Source: an uncultured bacterium
GTDB lineage: Bacteria > Bacillota > Negativicutes > Veillonellales > Veillonellaceae
Length of the DNA: 64,000 nucleotides
Direction: 5' to 3'
Assembly: GCA_905214495.1 (NCBI GenBank)
Contig: CAJMLW010000006.1
Coordinates: 22,571-86,570 of the forward strand
Part shown: piece after piece, positions 45,614-54,348 of the stretch
How positions within the stretch are numbered: position 1 is the first letter of the stretch
How the letters are laid out: the number at the start of each line of letters is the position of its first letter
The notes under the pieces: generated by a model
Seen by the model: only the letters and a program-made list of their open reading frames with translations
Told to the model about the DNA's origin: nothing
The model's database searches: none
Translations under genes and position numbers: made by a program

Positions 45614-46445
45614 ATGAGGCAGATACATCACACACTACCTAATGTTCCTATCATTACATTACCAAATGATTTTACATTTAAAGCAAAGGGAATTATTGAT
45701 TTTGATAACGTACTTGATATATTTGATTGGCCTGTAAAATCAAAACATATAATTATAGATACAAGATTTTGCCAAAGTATTGAGTACCAAACACTAACAT
45801 TACTCATACTATATATATGGCAATTAAAAAGAAAAAATATTCATATAAACTTACAATATTCTAAACACTCTTTATTCGGAAAGATGTGGCAAAGAATAAA
45901 TGGCACATCTTGCTATAAAATTCTTAATAACACACAGGATAACTTTCACTATGCATACAACAAACCCATATTCGCCATCAAATACAAAGATCATAATATT
46001 ACGAAAATGCTAAATACGATTCGCGATTATGCTATGGACCTACCTACAGATTTAATTAGAGGGTATGAGGATGCAGTTCGGTATATCATATCAGAACTAA
46101 CATATAATGCATTAGAACACGGTTTTAATCCTCAGATTCCATCATTATTACAATTCAACTGGTATAGAGATAAAAACCAATTATCATTCATCCTTGCCGA
46201 CCTTGGTCTACACAAACACCTAGAGGAATTCAGAAAGCATGCCACTGAAACAGTGGCGAAACGAAGAAACCGTAATCCTCGATTTCTCTCATGCTATAAC
46301 AGCTACACACAGCTTCTTAACCGCTTTATTGGCAGATCCAATTAAAATTTTAAGTCTCAAATCATATAAACAAATTAAGATTATAGGAGCTAATGAAACC
46401 ATTCGAACAATTATAGATTTTGTGTTTGATACATATACTAACTAG
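45614..46445 (+). pseudogene. ATPase (histidine-kinase-like) plus DUF4325 gene, frameshifted
   Basis: The frame from ATG 45614 (AAAGGAGAGAGAAA upstream) encodes an N-terminal STAS-like part and an ATPase N-box SELTYNALEHG near residue 162, but the following ADLGLHKHLEEF lacks the normal GxG boxes and the frame drifts into nonsense-like sequence after residue about 215. An overlapping frame from 46239 continues with the DUF4325-type end EETVILDFSHAITATHSFL and ANETIRTIIDFVFDTY to 46445. A frameshift near 46255 and probably an internal deletion separate the two. AT-rich. Confidence 0.6.
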
Positions 46446-46460
46446 AAGCTACTACATAAC

Positions 46461-46503
46461 AAAACACCCCGTATACCATTTATCACGGTATATGGGGTGT
46501 TTT
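46461..46503. terminator. Bidirectional terminator
   Basis: AAAACACCCC(G)TATACC / GGTATA(T)GGGGTGTTTT with A- and T-rich ends, between the frameshifted ATPase gene and the fragments on the minus strand. Confidence 0.8.
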
Positions 46504-46519
46504 ATTTCAAAGTAAAATA

Positions 46520-46645
46520 CTAATTATAATCACGTCCCATATCAGGGAATCCAAAGGAGTCAAAGTCATACCATACTATCTTCCATTCATCAGCTGATAT
46601 TTTTTGCATTTCCAAAGACAAGATTTTTAAATTATTATCAATCAT
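46520..46645 (-). CDS. Small hypothetical protein, 41 residues
   Basis: ATG at 46645 to TAG at 46520-46522. The product (MIDNNLKILSLEMQKISADE, then WKIVWYDFDSFGFPDMG) is protein-like and acidic, but short. It follows a longer 5'-truncated fragment (46668-46890) by 22 bases, so it may be a small real gene or another relic. Not recognised. Confidence 0.35.
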   Translation of the reverse strand: MIDNNLKILSLEMQKISADEWKIVWYDFDSFGFPDMGRDYN

Positions 46646-46667
46646 ATCTTATCCAATCACTACTATG

Positions 46668-46890
46668 CTAACTTGTTCGGGGCTCATCATAGGGGAATAG
46701 TATTTTTTTCTCTTTTCCTTCAGCAATCCGTTTCTCATAAAAAGCGATTGTCTCATCATAACGCCTGTGACCCATGGCATCAATATCAACCAACTTTATA
46801 AAAGTTTCCTCATCACCATTTTGTATAGCATCATATATCAACTTCAACGAATATTCTGGCTTTGATTCATAATTTAATTATACCAACGAA
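46668..46890 (-). pseudogene. 5'-truncated gene fragment
   Basis: On the minus strand a frame without a start codon reads YESKPEYSLKLIYDAIQNGD, EETFIKLVDIDAMGHRRYDE, then TIAFYEKRIAEGKEKK to a TAG at 46668-46670. The pattern of a 'DxxTFxKxVDxDA' block is like the DUF2939-type repeat of small secreted proteins. The upstream part is missing. Confidence 0.45.
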
Positions 46891-46952
46891 AAGGGCTCTT
46901 TGGGGCCGTTTTTTATTACAGCCCCTTAATGCCTTGCCATATCTTCAATCTA

Positions 46953-48140
46953 TTATGCTAATAAAGCACGTACCAGTTCTTCTGCTTTATCAAGATCAGA
47001 TGCTTCTGGATTCCAGTTACATTTGATTTCCGGTTCTACTACAGAGAAACCATATTTAGTTAACTCTTCACGAAGGACTTTCGTAGATTCACCAGACCAA
47101 CCATATGTACCGAACACAGCAGCTTTTTTATTTTTAAACTTCAACTCACGCAAGAAGTCGAGCCAACCAGCTACGGCGGACAATACGCTATTACCGACTG
47201 TTGGAGATCCTACCGCAATGGCTTTCGACTTAAATACTTCTGTCATGATGTCATTTTTGTTGGTTTTACTAATGTTGTAGATCTTAACACGCGTATCAGG
47301 GGATTGCTTAGCAATTTCATCGGCAATTTTATGAGCTAATTTCTTCGTACCATCCCACATAGTATCATATACAACTGTAACTTGATCTTCTTGGTACGCT
47401 TGAGACCATTCGTAGTATTTTTCTACAATTCGCATTGGGTTTTCACGCCAAATAGCACCGTGACTTGTGGCGATAATATCAATTGGCAAGTTAAGCTTTT
47501 GTATTTCCTCAACTTTAGCTTTTACCAATGGAGAGAAAGGATTCAAAATATTAGCGTAATATTTCATCGCCTCTGCCCATAAACGACATTGATCAGCCTT
47601 ATCAGCCCATAACTCTTCTACTGCAAAATGTTGACCAAACGCATCATTGGAGAACAAGATATTGTCGCCAGTCATATAAGTTGCCATAGAGTCAGGCCAA
47701 TGAAGCATGCGCATTTCTACAAACACCAAAGATTTTCCATTGCCGATATCTACAGAATCACCGGTTTTAACAGTTTTAAAATTCCATTCCGGATGATGAT
47801 ATTGCCCCACCAAGGATTTAACTGCATTTTCTGTACAATAAATTGGGGTATTAGGAATTTTCTCCATTAATGCAGGCAAGGAACCGCTGTGATCCACTTC
47901 GCCGTGGTTGCATACGATGAAATCAATCTTGTTTAAATCGATTTCAGATTCCAAATTATCGATAAACTCAGAGGAATGAGGCTTCCACACTGTATCGATG
48001 AGAACAGTCTTTTCTTCCTCAATCAAGTACGCATTTTGGCTAGAACCATTGTTAATGCTGTAATCAGAACCGTGGAATTCTTGTAATTCCCAGTCGATTT
48101 TGCCAACCCAAGATACATTATTTTTAATGTGCTTTCTCAT
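46953..48140 (-). CDS. Flavodiiron protein (A-type flavoprotein), O2/NO reductase
   Basis: 395 residues from ATG 48140 (GGAGGTTATT upstream). The N-terminal metallo-beta-lactamase-like domain has the diiron motif HGEVDH near residue 80; the C-terminal flavodoxin domain begins near VTVVYDTMWDGTKKLA, followed by GSPTVGNSVLS. It reduces O2 to water or NO to N2O with electrons from rubredoxin, a protection system in anaerobes. No rubredoxin gene is next to it. The 5' leader forms a long hairpin (48157-48225) that contains an ACTTTCAC motif. Confidence 0.88.
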   Translation of the reverse strand: MRKHIKNNVSWVGKIDWELQEFHGSDYSINNGSSQNAYLIEEEKTVLIDTVWKPHSSEFIDNLESEIDLNKIDFIVCNHGEVDHSGSLPALMEKIPNTPIYCTENAVKSLVGQYHHPEWNFKTVKTGDSVDIGNGKSLVFVEMRMLHWPDSMATYMTGDNILFSNDAFGQHFAVEELWADKADQCRLWAEAMKYYANILNPFSPLVKAKVEEIQKLNLPIDIIATSHGAIWRENPMRIVEKYYEWSQAYQEDQVTVVYDTMWDGTKKLAHKIADEIAKQSPDTRVKIYNISKTNKNDIMTEVFKSKAIAVGSPTVGNSVLSAVAGWLDFLRELKFKNKKAAVFGTYGWSGESTKVLREELTKYGFSVVEPEIKCNWNPEASDLDKAEELVRALLA

Positions 48141-48156
48141 AATAACCTCCATTTTC

Positions 48157-48225
48157 TGTGAAAGTATAGGCACCTACCTCATTCCTATCAGGTTTTATAA
48201 CCAAGGAATAGGTGGAACTTTCACC
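48157..48225 (-). promoter_or_regulatory. Leader hairpin of the flavodiiron gene
   Basis: GTGAAAGT / ACTTTCAC arms enclose CACCTA...ATTCCT / AGGAATAGGTG arms, all within 70 bases directly upstream of the ribosome site. No U-run follows on the minus strand, so it is not a terminator. It could bind a regulator as DNA (inverted repeat) or fold in the mRNA. Confidence 0.45.
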
Positions 48226-48340
48226 AGTACAACCAAATCTATGGCCTAAATGTTACATCAAATGATACAACACGAATCGGTCATTACCTATGTTTTTATT
48301 ATATCGAAAGCACTAGAGACTGTCTGTATCTGCAGATACG

Positions 48341-48392
48341 GATTTAGCGTTTCAACCCCGGAATCGCTTTAGTGTTTCAACCCTGGAATCGC
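48341..48392. repeat. Tandem duplication of the ECF gene 3' end
   Basis: A unit of about 25 bases (AAGCGATTCC, GGGGTTGAAAC, CTA read on the minus strand) occurs twice head-to-tail. The first copy encodes the C-terminus AIPGLKH and stop; the second lies just beyond the stop. Two or three base differences separate them. Confidence 0.7.
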
Positions 48393-48896
48393 TTTATAGA
48401 TATATAATGCAATATATCCATCAACTATACTATGAATGATAGTGCCACCACCAACAAGGACGAACACTACGTATACGAGATCGATATTAGGCATCGAAGT
48501 TGTAGTATAAAATAGCAAGCAAGCTAATACTTCTGCAACAGCATGAATTAAAGCGCACACAAAGTTAAAAGTCAAGAAGGAAGCAGCATTTGATAATACT
48601 TCCATGTGATTTTTAAGATACCAAGCACCAAGCAACGCAAAAAAGATATGTGATGCTGCACGCATAACAATAACAAGAGGGAATCCTGCTACAAAGAATC
48701 CTAAAGTGGATCCAATAACTACACAAGCCGCCGATTTACGTGATAAAAACATAGCCAAAAAGATTGGCACATGACTGGCCAGTGTATAAGACGCCGGTGG
48801 TATGACGACTTTCAATGGCATTACGATAGGTATCATAATTGCTAAAGCCATTAATAACGCAGTAATAGTGAGATTTCTGTACATAGTTGAATTCAT
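48369..48896 (-). CDS. ECF transporter S component, NiaX-like
   Basis: 175 residues from ATG 48896, seven bases after GAGGTG; another in-frame ATG at 48905 has no site. Six hydrophobic helices. The segment TLASHVPIFLAMFLS near residue 38 is characteristic of NiaX/niacin-type S components of energy-coupling factor importers. It needs a shared ECF module (EcfAA'T) encoded elsewhere. The leader (48905-49060) shows no riboswitch that I recognise. Vitamin assignment is inference. Confidence 0.65.
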   Translation of the reverse strand: MNSTMYRNLTITALLMALAIMIPIVMPLKVVIPPASYTLASHVPIFLAMFLSRKSAACVVIGSTLGFFVAGFPLVIVMRAASHIFFALLGAWYLKNHMEVLSNAASFLTFNFVCALIHAVAEVLACLLFYTTTSMPNIDLVYVVFVLVGGGTIIHSIVDGYIALYIYKAIPGLKH

Positions 48897-49060
48897 GGTA
48901 AACACCTCATTTTAAAAATATACTAAATACAAACTAAAAAATACCTCACCAAATGCGATGTAATGTCGTAAGCGTTCTTTTACCGCACATGATATAGGAT
49001 CATGCATCTGACTATATGACAGAAATCAGAGAACTAGTCAAGATGCACGGCCTTACATGA

Positions 49061-50131
49061 CTACAAACGTTCAATAACAGCTTGTGCCATTTCTGTCGTA
49101 CCCACACGTTTTAAACCATCGCGATAGATATCGCCTGTGCGATAACCATCAACGAGAACTTGTTCAACAGCCTTTTCAATAGCGTCAGCTACTTGAGGTA
49201 AATCAAGGGAGTGACGACACATCATAGCAGCGGACAAGATTGTGCCCAATGGATTCGCCAAGTTTTGGCCCATAATATCTGGTGCAGAACCGTGGATTGG
49301 TTCGTACAATGCAGTGCCTGTACCCATGGATGCAGATGGTAAAAGCCCGATGGAACCAGAGATAACAGCACCTTCATCAGACAAGATATCGCCGAACAAG
49401 TTTGTTGTAACGATAACGTCGAATTGTGCAGGATTTACAACGAGTTGCATCGCTGTGTTATCTACGTAGAAGTAATCTGTTGTGATGTCTGGATTAGCTG
49501 CCGCTTTCTCTTGCGCGATTTTACGCCACAAACGAGAAGAAGCCAATACATTTGCTTTATCTACGGATACAACCTTTTTATTGCGTTTACGAGCTGTTTC
49601 CATAGCGATGTCCATGATGCGTTCTACTTCGTAACGGCTGTATGTTTCTTTATCCCAAGCAAACTCGTTAGCACCTTCACCTTGTGCCTCTTCACGTTCA
49701 CCGAAGTAAATACCGCCAGTCAACTCACGAACGATAACGAAATCTACATCTTGTACAAGCTCCTTTTTAAGAGGAGAATACTCTTGCAAAGATGGATAGA
49801 TTTTTACAGGACGCAAGTTACAGAATAAACCAAGCTCCTTACGAAGACCTAAGATTGCTTTTTCAGGACGGATAGAAGGATCTACAGTATCCCATTTAGG
49901 ACCGCCTACAGCACCAAGCAATACAGCATCAGCCGATTTACAAGCCTCGATAGTATCCTCAGTCAAAGGAACACCGTATGCATCAATAGACGCACCGCCC
50001 GCTTTTTTATCAATCCAATTAACCTTTACACCGGCTTTTTCAAAAGCCACATCACACACAGCTTTCGCTGCAGCAATAATCTCAGTACCAATACCGTCAC
50101 CAGGGATCAATACGATATTTTTTTCGCTCAT
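49061..50131 (-). CDS. leuB: 3-isopropylmalate dehydrogenase
   Basis: 356 residues from ATG 50131 (GAGG upstream); a longer frame to 50167 overlaps the B2 hairpin and is unlikely. Motifs: GDGIGTE at the N-terminus, RELTGGIYFGER near residue 135, and the metal site NLFGDILSDEG near 240, followed by EPIHGSAPDI. It oxidises and decarboxylates 3-isopropylmalate in leucine synthesis. Last gene of leuACDB, but separated from leuD by 380 bp with two hairpin elements, so its expression may differ from leuACD. Confidence 0.95.
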   Translation of the reverse strand: MSEKNIVLIPGDGIGTEIIAAAKAVCDVAFEKAGVKVNWIDKKAGGASIDAYGVPLTEDTIEACKSADAVLLGAVGGPKWDTVDPSIRPEKAILGLRKELGLFCNLRPVKIYPSLQEYSPLKKELVQDVDFVIVRELTGGIYFGEREEAQGEGANEFAWDKETYSRYEVERIMDIAMETARKRNKKVVSVDKANVLASSRLWRKIAQEKAAANPDITTDYFYVDNTAMQLVVNPAQFDVIVTTNLFGDILSDEGAVISGSIGLLPSASMGTGTALYEPIHGSAPDIMGQNLANPLGTILSAAMMCRHSLDLPQVADAIEKAVEQVLVDGYRTGDIYRDGLKRVGTTEMAQAVIERL

Positions 50132-50164
50132 TCTTATTTCCTCATATACTACATTCATCCGAGA

Positions 50165-50251
50165 CAAGGTGAAGTCCTAAAGCTCCAGCTAGCTTAACGG
50201 CCTTCGCCCAAGGGGCTCGACCTACTAAAGTCGCTTGAGGACTTCACCTTG
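50165..50251 (-). repeat. Family B hairpin element (copy B2) in front of leuB
   Basis: Arms CAAGGTGAAGTCCT (50165-50178) and AGGACTTCACCTTG (50238-50251) pair perfectly. The family B core between them has the inner stem GCCC-ctt-GGGC, where B1 and B3 have GGCC / GGCC: a compensating pair change. No U-run on either side. It ends 33 bases before the leuB start. Confidence 0.72.
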
Positions 50252-50367
50252 CCTCTACATTATCAATACATTGCGGAACACCGCAAGACCGAAAAACACA
50301 CCTACCCTCAGAACAGAAGATTACAATTTGGCTCAAATCTCACCGACAAATTGCTAAGAGCCGAATG

Positions 50368-50441
50368 CCCGTCGAAACCGACTTTGGCCCTGCGGAGGCC
50401 GCAGGCCAGAGTCAGACCCGGCCGGTGGAGGTTGAGACGGG
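50368..50441. repeat. Family A element (copy A3) between leuD and leuB
   Basis: Core CCGACTTTGGCC, inner stem CTGCGG-agg-CCGCAG, then CAGACCCGGCCGGTGGAGG, closed by CCCGTC / GACGGG and weaker outer pairs. The inner stem differs in sequence from A1 and A2 (CTGTTCC / GGAACAG) but still pairs. No clear U-tract. Confidence 0.65.
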
Positions 50442-50455
50442 TGTTTGGCTCGCCT

Positions 50456-50482
50456 CCGAAGACCGCTAAGGCAACTGGAGGG
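50456..50482 (+). repeat. Partial family B-like segment
   Basis: CCGAAGACCGCTAAGGCAAC then TGGAGG resembles the 3' half of the family B core (CGAAGATCGTTAAGCTAGC then TGGAG). It has no paired 5' half and may be a degenerate copy beside A3. Confidence 0.35.
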
Positions 50483-50511
50483 AAAAACAAACATTCCATC
50501 CCGGATATGTA

Positions 50512-51003
50512 CTACTTGCGATGTTTCGCAAAGTTTACAAGACCTCCTGCTGCCGCAATGTCTTGAATGAATTGTGGCAACTCGGTCCCTTGGTATTGTT
50601 CGTTTTTAGTCAAGTTATACACGATGCCTTTAGACAAGTCTACGCCGATAGCGTCGCCTGCATCGATACGATCTACTTGTTCGCCGATTTCAATAACTGG
50701 TAAACCGATATTGATGGCATTACGGAAGAAGATACGTGCAAAGGAGTGTGCTACGATAACAGGCACGCCTTTTGCTTTAATAACGCCTGGTGCGTGTTCA
50801 CGAGAGGAACCGCAACCGAAGTTTTTGCCAGCTACCATGATTTCACCAGCTTTCACATTAGGAGCGAATGTAGTATCAATGTCCTCCATCGCATGTTCAG
50901 CCAATTCGTTCCAATCAGCAATCGCCAAGTAACGAGCTGGAATGATTACGTCTGTATCTACATCGTCGCCGTAGCGCCAGATTTTCTTGCTTTCAAAATC
51001 CAT
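50512..51003 (-). CDS. leuD: 3-isopropylmalate dehydratase small subunit
   Basis: 163 residues from ATG 51003, after GAGGAGGTTTAAT. Motifs: DTDVIIPARYL near residue 17 and GKNFGCGSSREHAP near 55, the small-subunit swivel domain of the HacB/archaeal-like type. With LeuC it isomerises 2-isopropylmalate to 3-isopropylmalate. The start almost abuts the leuC stop. Confidence 0.95.
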   Translation of the reverse strand: MDFESKKIWRYGDDVDTDVIIPARYLAIADWNELAEHAMEDIDTTFAPNVKAGEIMVAGKNFGCGSSREHAPGVIKAKGVPVIVAHSFARIFFRNAINIGLPVIEIGEQVDRIDAGDAIGVDLSKGIVYNLTKNEQYQGTELPQFIQDIAAAGGLVNFAKHRK

Positions 51004-51004
51004 A

Positions 51005-52264
51005 TTAAACCTCCTCAGGGCCTGCAATGCGGCCTAATACAGCACTTGCTGCCGCCACGTAAGGGCTTGCCAAATATACTTCAGAATCAACGTGACCCAT
51101 ACGACCACGGAAGTTACGGTTTGTAGTGGAAACGGTTCTTTCACCAGCTGCCATGATCCCCATGTAACCACCAAGGCAAGGACCACATGTTGGCGTGGAC
51201 ACAGCGCAATCAGCTTGAATGAAGATATCCAATAGGCCATCTTTCATAGCTTGGTCGTATACATCTTGGGAACCAGGGATTACGATACAACGAACGAATG
51301 GAGCTACCTTGCGACCTTTGAAGATTTCCGCAGCTGCTACCAAGTCCTCATAACGGCCATTTGTACAAGAGCCGATGATAACTTGATCGATTTTAATATC
51401 TTTGTCGATCTCGTTGATGTAATGTGTGTTGGATGGCAAATGAGGGAATGCTACAACTGGTTGCAATTTAGACAAATCGATAGTCACAGTTTGAGCATAT
51501 ACTGCATCAGGGTCTGGATTAATTGGTTCTACAGGACGATTTACACGACCGTTGATGTATTCTTCAGTAATTTCATCGTAAGGGAATACGCCACATTTAC
51601 CGCCCGCTTCGATAGCCATATTACAGATTGTAAGACGGTCAGCCATAGTCATATGTTGCACGCCTTCGCCACCGAATTCAAGAGCCATGTAACGAGCGCC
51701 ATCTACGCCAATTTTGCCGATTAAATCAAGGATTACGTCCTTACCGGTGACCCATTTGTTAGGTTTACCGATAAGCTCAACCTTAATAGTTTCAGGCACT
51801 TTGAACCAAGTTTTACCTTCTGCCATAGCAACACCTGCATCAGTGGAGCCAACGCCTGTGGAGAATGCATTCACCGCACCATATGTACAAGTGTGGGAGT
51901 CAGCACCAATCATCATTTCACCGGGACCGATAAGACCTTTTTCTGGCAAGATAACGTGCTCGATACCCATACGACCTACTTCAAAGTAATTCGTAATGCC
52001 ATGTTCGCGTACGAAATCGCGCATTACTTTCGCTTGAGTAGCGGATTGAATATCTTTATTTGGTGTAAAATGATCGGGCACCAAGTAGATTTTATGACGA
52101 TCAAATACAGGTTTGCCAATCTTCAAAAACTCTTTACGAGCCGGTGGGAATGTGATGTCGTTCATCAACACCGCGTCCAAATGACATTCAATGATTTGGC
52201 CTGGTTTTACCACATCAAGACCCGCGTGGCGAGCCATGTTCTTTTCAGTAATGGTCATACCCAT
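51005..52264 (-). CDS. leuC: 3-isopropylmalate dehydratase large subunit
   Basis: 419 residues, the shorter HacA-like type. 4Fe-4S ligands: C in IGSCTNGRYEDL near residue 300 and CGPCLGG near 360. GADSHTCTYGAV near 128 is the aconitase-type substrate segment. The ATG lies directly after the leuA stop with AGGAGG, so leuA, leuC and leuD are one transcription unit. Confidence 0.95.
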   Translation of the reverse strand: MGMTITEKNMARHAGLDVVKPGQIIECHLDAVLMNDITFPPARKEFLKIGKPVFDRHKIYLVPDHFTPNKDIQSATQAKVMRDFVREHGITNYFEVGRMGIEHVILPEKGLIGPGEMMIGADSHTCTYGAVNAFSTGVGSTDAGVAMAEGKTWFKVPETIKVELIGKPNKWVTGKDVILDLIGKIGVDGARYMALEFGGEGVQHMTMADRLTICNMAIEAGGKCGVFPYDEITEEYINGRVNRPVEPINPDPDAVYAQTVTIDLSKLQPVVAFPHLPSNTHYINEIDKDIKIDQVIIGSCTNGRYEDLVAAAEIFKGRKVAPFVRCIVIPGSQDVYDQAMKDGLLDIFIQADCAVSTPTCGPCLGGYMGIMAAGERTVSTTNRNFRGRMGHVDSEVYLASPYVAAASAVLGRIAGPEEV

Positions 52265-52265
52265 A

Positions 52266-53807
52266 TTATTCTTCCTCCTGTTGTTCTAGCTCCATAGCTA
52301 GGAATACGGAATTCACCGCATTGATATATGCATTTACACTTGATTTAACGATATCGGTGCTGATACCACGACCGTGGTAAATGCGCCCTTTATATTCAAC
52401 CTTGAGAGTTGCTTCCCCAAGGGCATCTTTACCAGCTGTTATAGCGCGGATTTGGTAATCTTTCAAGCTAATTGGCAAGCCCACCACACGTTCAACCGCT
52501 TTAAGGGAGGCATCCACAGGGCCATCACCAACCGCAGCATCTGCTCTTTCACCTTCTGGCGTATTAAGACGAACATCAGCATAGGCATAACCTTTTTCAC
52601 CCAATTTGTAGTATTGAGCAACAAGCTCGTACGCTTTCTTGTGATCCATGTGTTCCACAACAATAGCGATGATATCATCATCGTATACATGTTTTTTCTT
52701 ATCTGCCAAATCTTTGAATTTAGCAAATAGGTCGTTGATTTTTTCTTCTGTGAAAGTTTGGTGGAATCCCAATGTTTTCAAATGGTCTTCGAAGGCATGA
52801 CGGCCAGAATGTTTGCCAAGAACGATATTTGTCTTTTCAGCACCTACGGATTCAGGCGTCATGATTTCATATGTTTCAGGGTTGTTAAGCATGCCATGTT
52901 GGTGGATACCAGATTCATGAGCAAATGCGTTAGAACCAACAATAGCTTTATTTGGAGGAACTGCCACGCCTGTTAAGCGGCTTACCAATTTAGACAATTT
53001 GGTGAATTGTTTTGTATCGATGTTCACTTGTAAATCGTGGAAATAGTCATGCCGTGTTTTAAGAGACATCACAACCTCTTCGATACCCACGTTACCAGCA
53101 CGTTCACCAAGTCCATTAACTGTACATTCTACTTGGCGAGCACCAGCTTCGATAGCAGCCAAGGAATTAGCATTCGCAAGACCAAGGTCATCATGACAGT
53201 GAACGGAAATGATGGCATTTTCAATACCAGGTGTATGTTCTTTGATGTAACGGATCTTAGAAGCAAACTCTTGAGGCATCATGTACCCCACTGTATCTGG
53301 TACATTAATGATTGTTGCACCACCAGCAATAGCTGTGCCATATACTTGACAAGCAAAATCTAAGTCTGCACGAGATGCATCTTCGCCAGAGAATTCGATT
53401 TCATCAACCTTACCTTTAGCCAATTCTAAAATAGCTTTAACCTTATCTAGTACTTGTTCACGAGTCATCTTTAATTTATATTGCATATGGATCTCGGAGA
53501 TAGCGATGAACACATGTAAACGACTGCGCTCCGCATCCTTCAATGCATCTATAGCCTTGATAACGTCCTTCTCATTAGCACGTGCCAATGCACAAATTGT
53601 TGTACCCTTCACCTCACGTGCGATAGTTTGCACCGCTTCAAAATCCCCAGGAGACGCTGCAGGGAAACCTGCTTCAATAACATCAATACCAAGGCGTACG
53701 AGACCTTTCGCAATCTCTACCTTTTCTGGTGTGCGAAGTGCAACGCCCGGTGTTTGTTCCCCATCACGAAGGGTTGTATCAAAGAAATATACGCGATTTT
53801 GATCCAT
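52266..53807 (-). CDS. leuA: 2-isopropylmalate synthase
   Basis: 513 residues from ATG 53807 (AAAAGGTGAAGATT upstream); the open frame begins earlier but without a ribosome site. TIM-barrel motifs TTLRDGEQTPG near residue 11 and HCHDDLGLANANS near 200; the C-terminal LeuA allosteric dimer domain (about 390-510) is present, so leucine feedback is expected. First committed step of leucine synthesis. Controlled by a T-box leader (54018-54262) and followed in the leader by the nested B1 hairpin. Confidence 0.95.
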   Translation of the reverse strand: MDQNRVYFFDTTLRDGEQTPGVALRTPEKVEIAKGLVRLGIDVIEAGFPAASPGDFEAVQTIAREVKGTTICALARANEKDVIKAIDALKDAERSRLHVFIAISEIHMQYKLKMTREQVLDKVKAILELAKGKVDEIEFSGEDASRADLDFACQVYGTAIAGGATIINVPDTVGYMMPQEFASKIRYIKEHTPGIENAIISVHCHDDLGLANANSLAAIEAGARQVECTVNGLGERAGNVGIEEVVMSLKTRHDYFHDLQVNIDTKQFTKLSKLVSRLTGVAVPPNKAIVGSNAFAHESGIHQHGMLNNPETYEIMTPESVGAEKTNIVLGKHSGRHAFEDHLKTLGFHQTFTEEKINDLFAKFKDLADKKKHVYDDDIIAIVVEHMDHKKAYELVAQYYKLGEKGYAYADVRLNTPEGERADAAVGDGPVDASLKAVERVVGLPISLKDYQIRAITAGKDALGEATLKVEYKGRIYHGRGISTDIVKSSVNAYINAVNSVFLAMELEQQEEE

Positions 53808-53868
53808 AATCTTCACCTTTTCTGTACTAATAAAACATAACACTTTATTATATCTATTCATTGTGAAA

Positions 53869-54010
53869 GTTTAGTCAAACAAAACGTAGAATTAAAGTAC
53901 GTGCTCGCAAGCGACTTTAGTAGGTCGAGGCCCTAGGCCGAAGATCGTTAAGCTAGCTGGAGCGTCAGAGCACCACTTTAATTCGGTCACGTAGTATGGT
54001 TGACTAAACT
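53869..54010 (-). promoter_or_regulatory. Nested leader hairpin with family B core (copy B1) before leuA
   Basis: Outer arms GTTTAGTCAA (53869-53878) and TTGACTAAAC (54001-54010); middle arms GAATTAAAGT-ac-GTGCTC and GAGCAC-c-ACTTTAATTC; inside, the family B core with stem GGCC-cta-GGCC. It lies between the T-box terminator and leuA and has no U-run, so it is transcribed in every leu mRNA. An ACTTTCACA motif follows directly downstream. Confidence 0.65.
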
Positions 54011-54017
54011 TTTATAA

Positions 54018-54296
54018 AAAAAGCCCCTCAGAACAACTGTCGTTGCTCAAAGGGGCGTTATATTCATAACACGGTACCACCCTAATTGGGACTCGTTGCG
54101 GGTATAACGGAACCACCGTCGATGACTACTGCTACATTCGCCACCAAAGCTCACGGGAGAGTGTCAGCGTACAACCTCTATTGCCTCGCACCAACCGACA
54201 ACTCTCTGAAAGCAGGATTTGTAAACCTTTATACCCATTCATAGCTTGTATTTAAAATATAAAGACATTGTACTTTATTCTATAGAGTAATGTCAA
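54018..54296 (-). promoter_or_regulatory. T-box leader of the leu operon with promoter
   Basis: On the minus strand TTGACA (54296-54291), 18-base spacer and TACAAT (54272-54267) start the leader. The T-box AGGGTGGTACCGTG is near 54078; the terminator GCCCCT...AGGGGC plus seven T is at 54018-54056. A CTC triplet in GACACTCTCCCG could be the leucine specifier, not verified. Uncharged tRNA-Leu would allow leuACD transcription. Confidence 0.85.
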
Positions 54297-54348
54297 TTAA
54301 AATAAGATGAATATGATACATTATCTTTAGTAACTAGCACAATCAATC

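Noticed and set aside
48905..49060. Possible vitamin riboswitch upstream of the NiaX-like gene
   Set aside because: No recognisable TPP, preQ1 or other aptamer elements.
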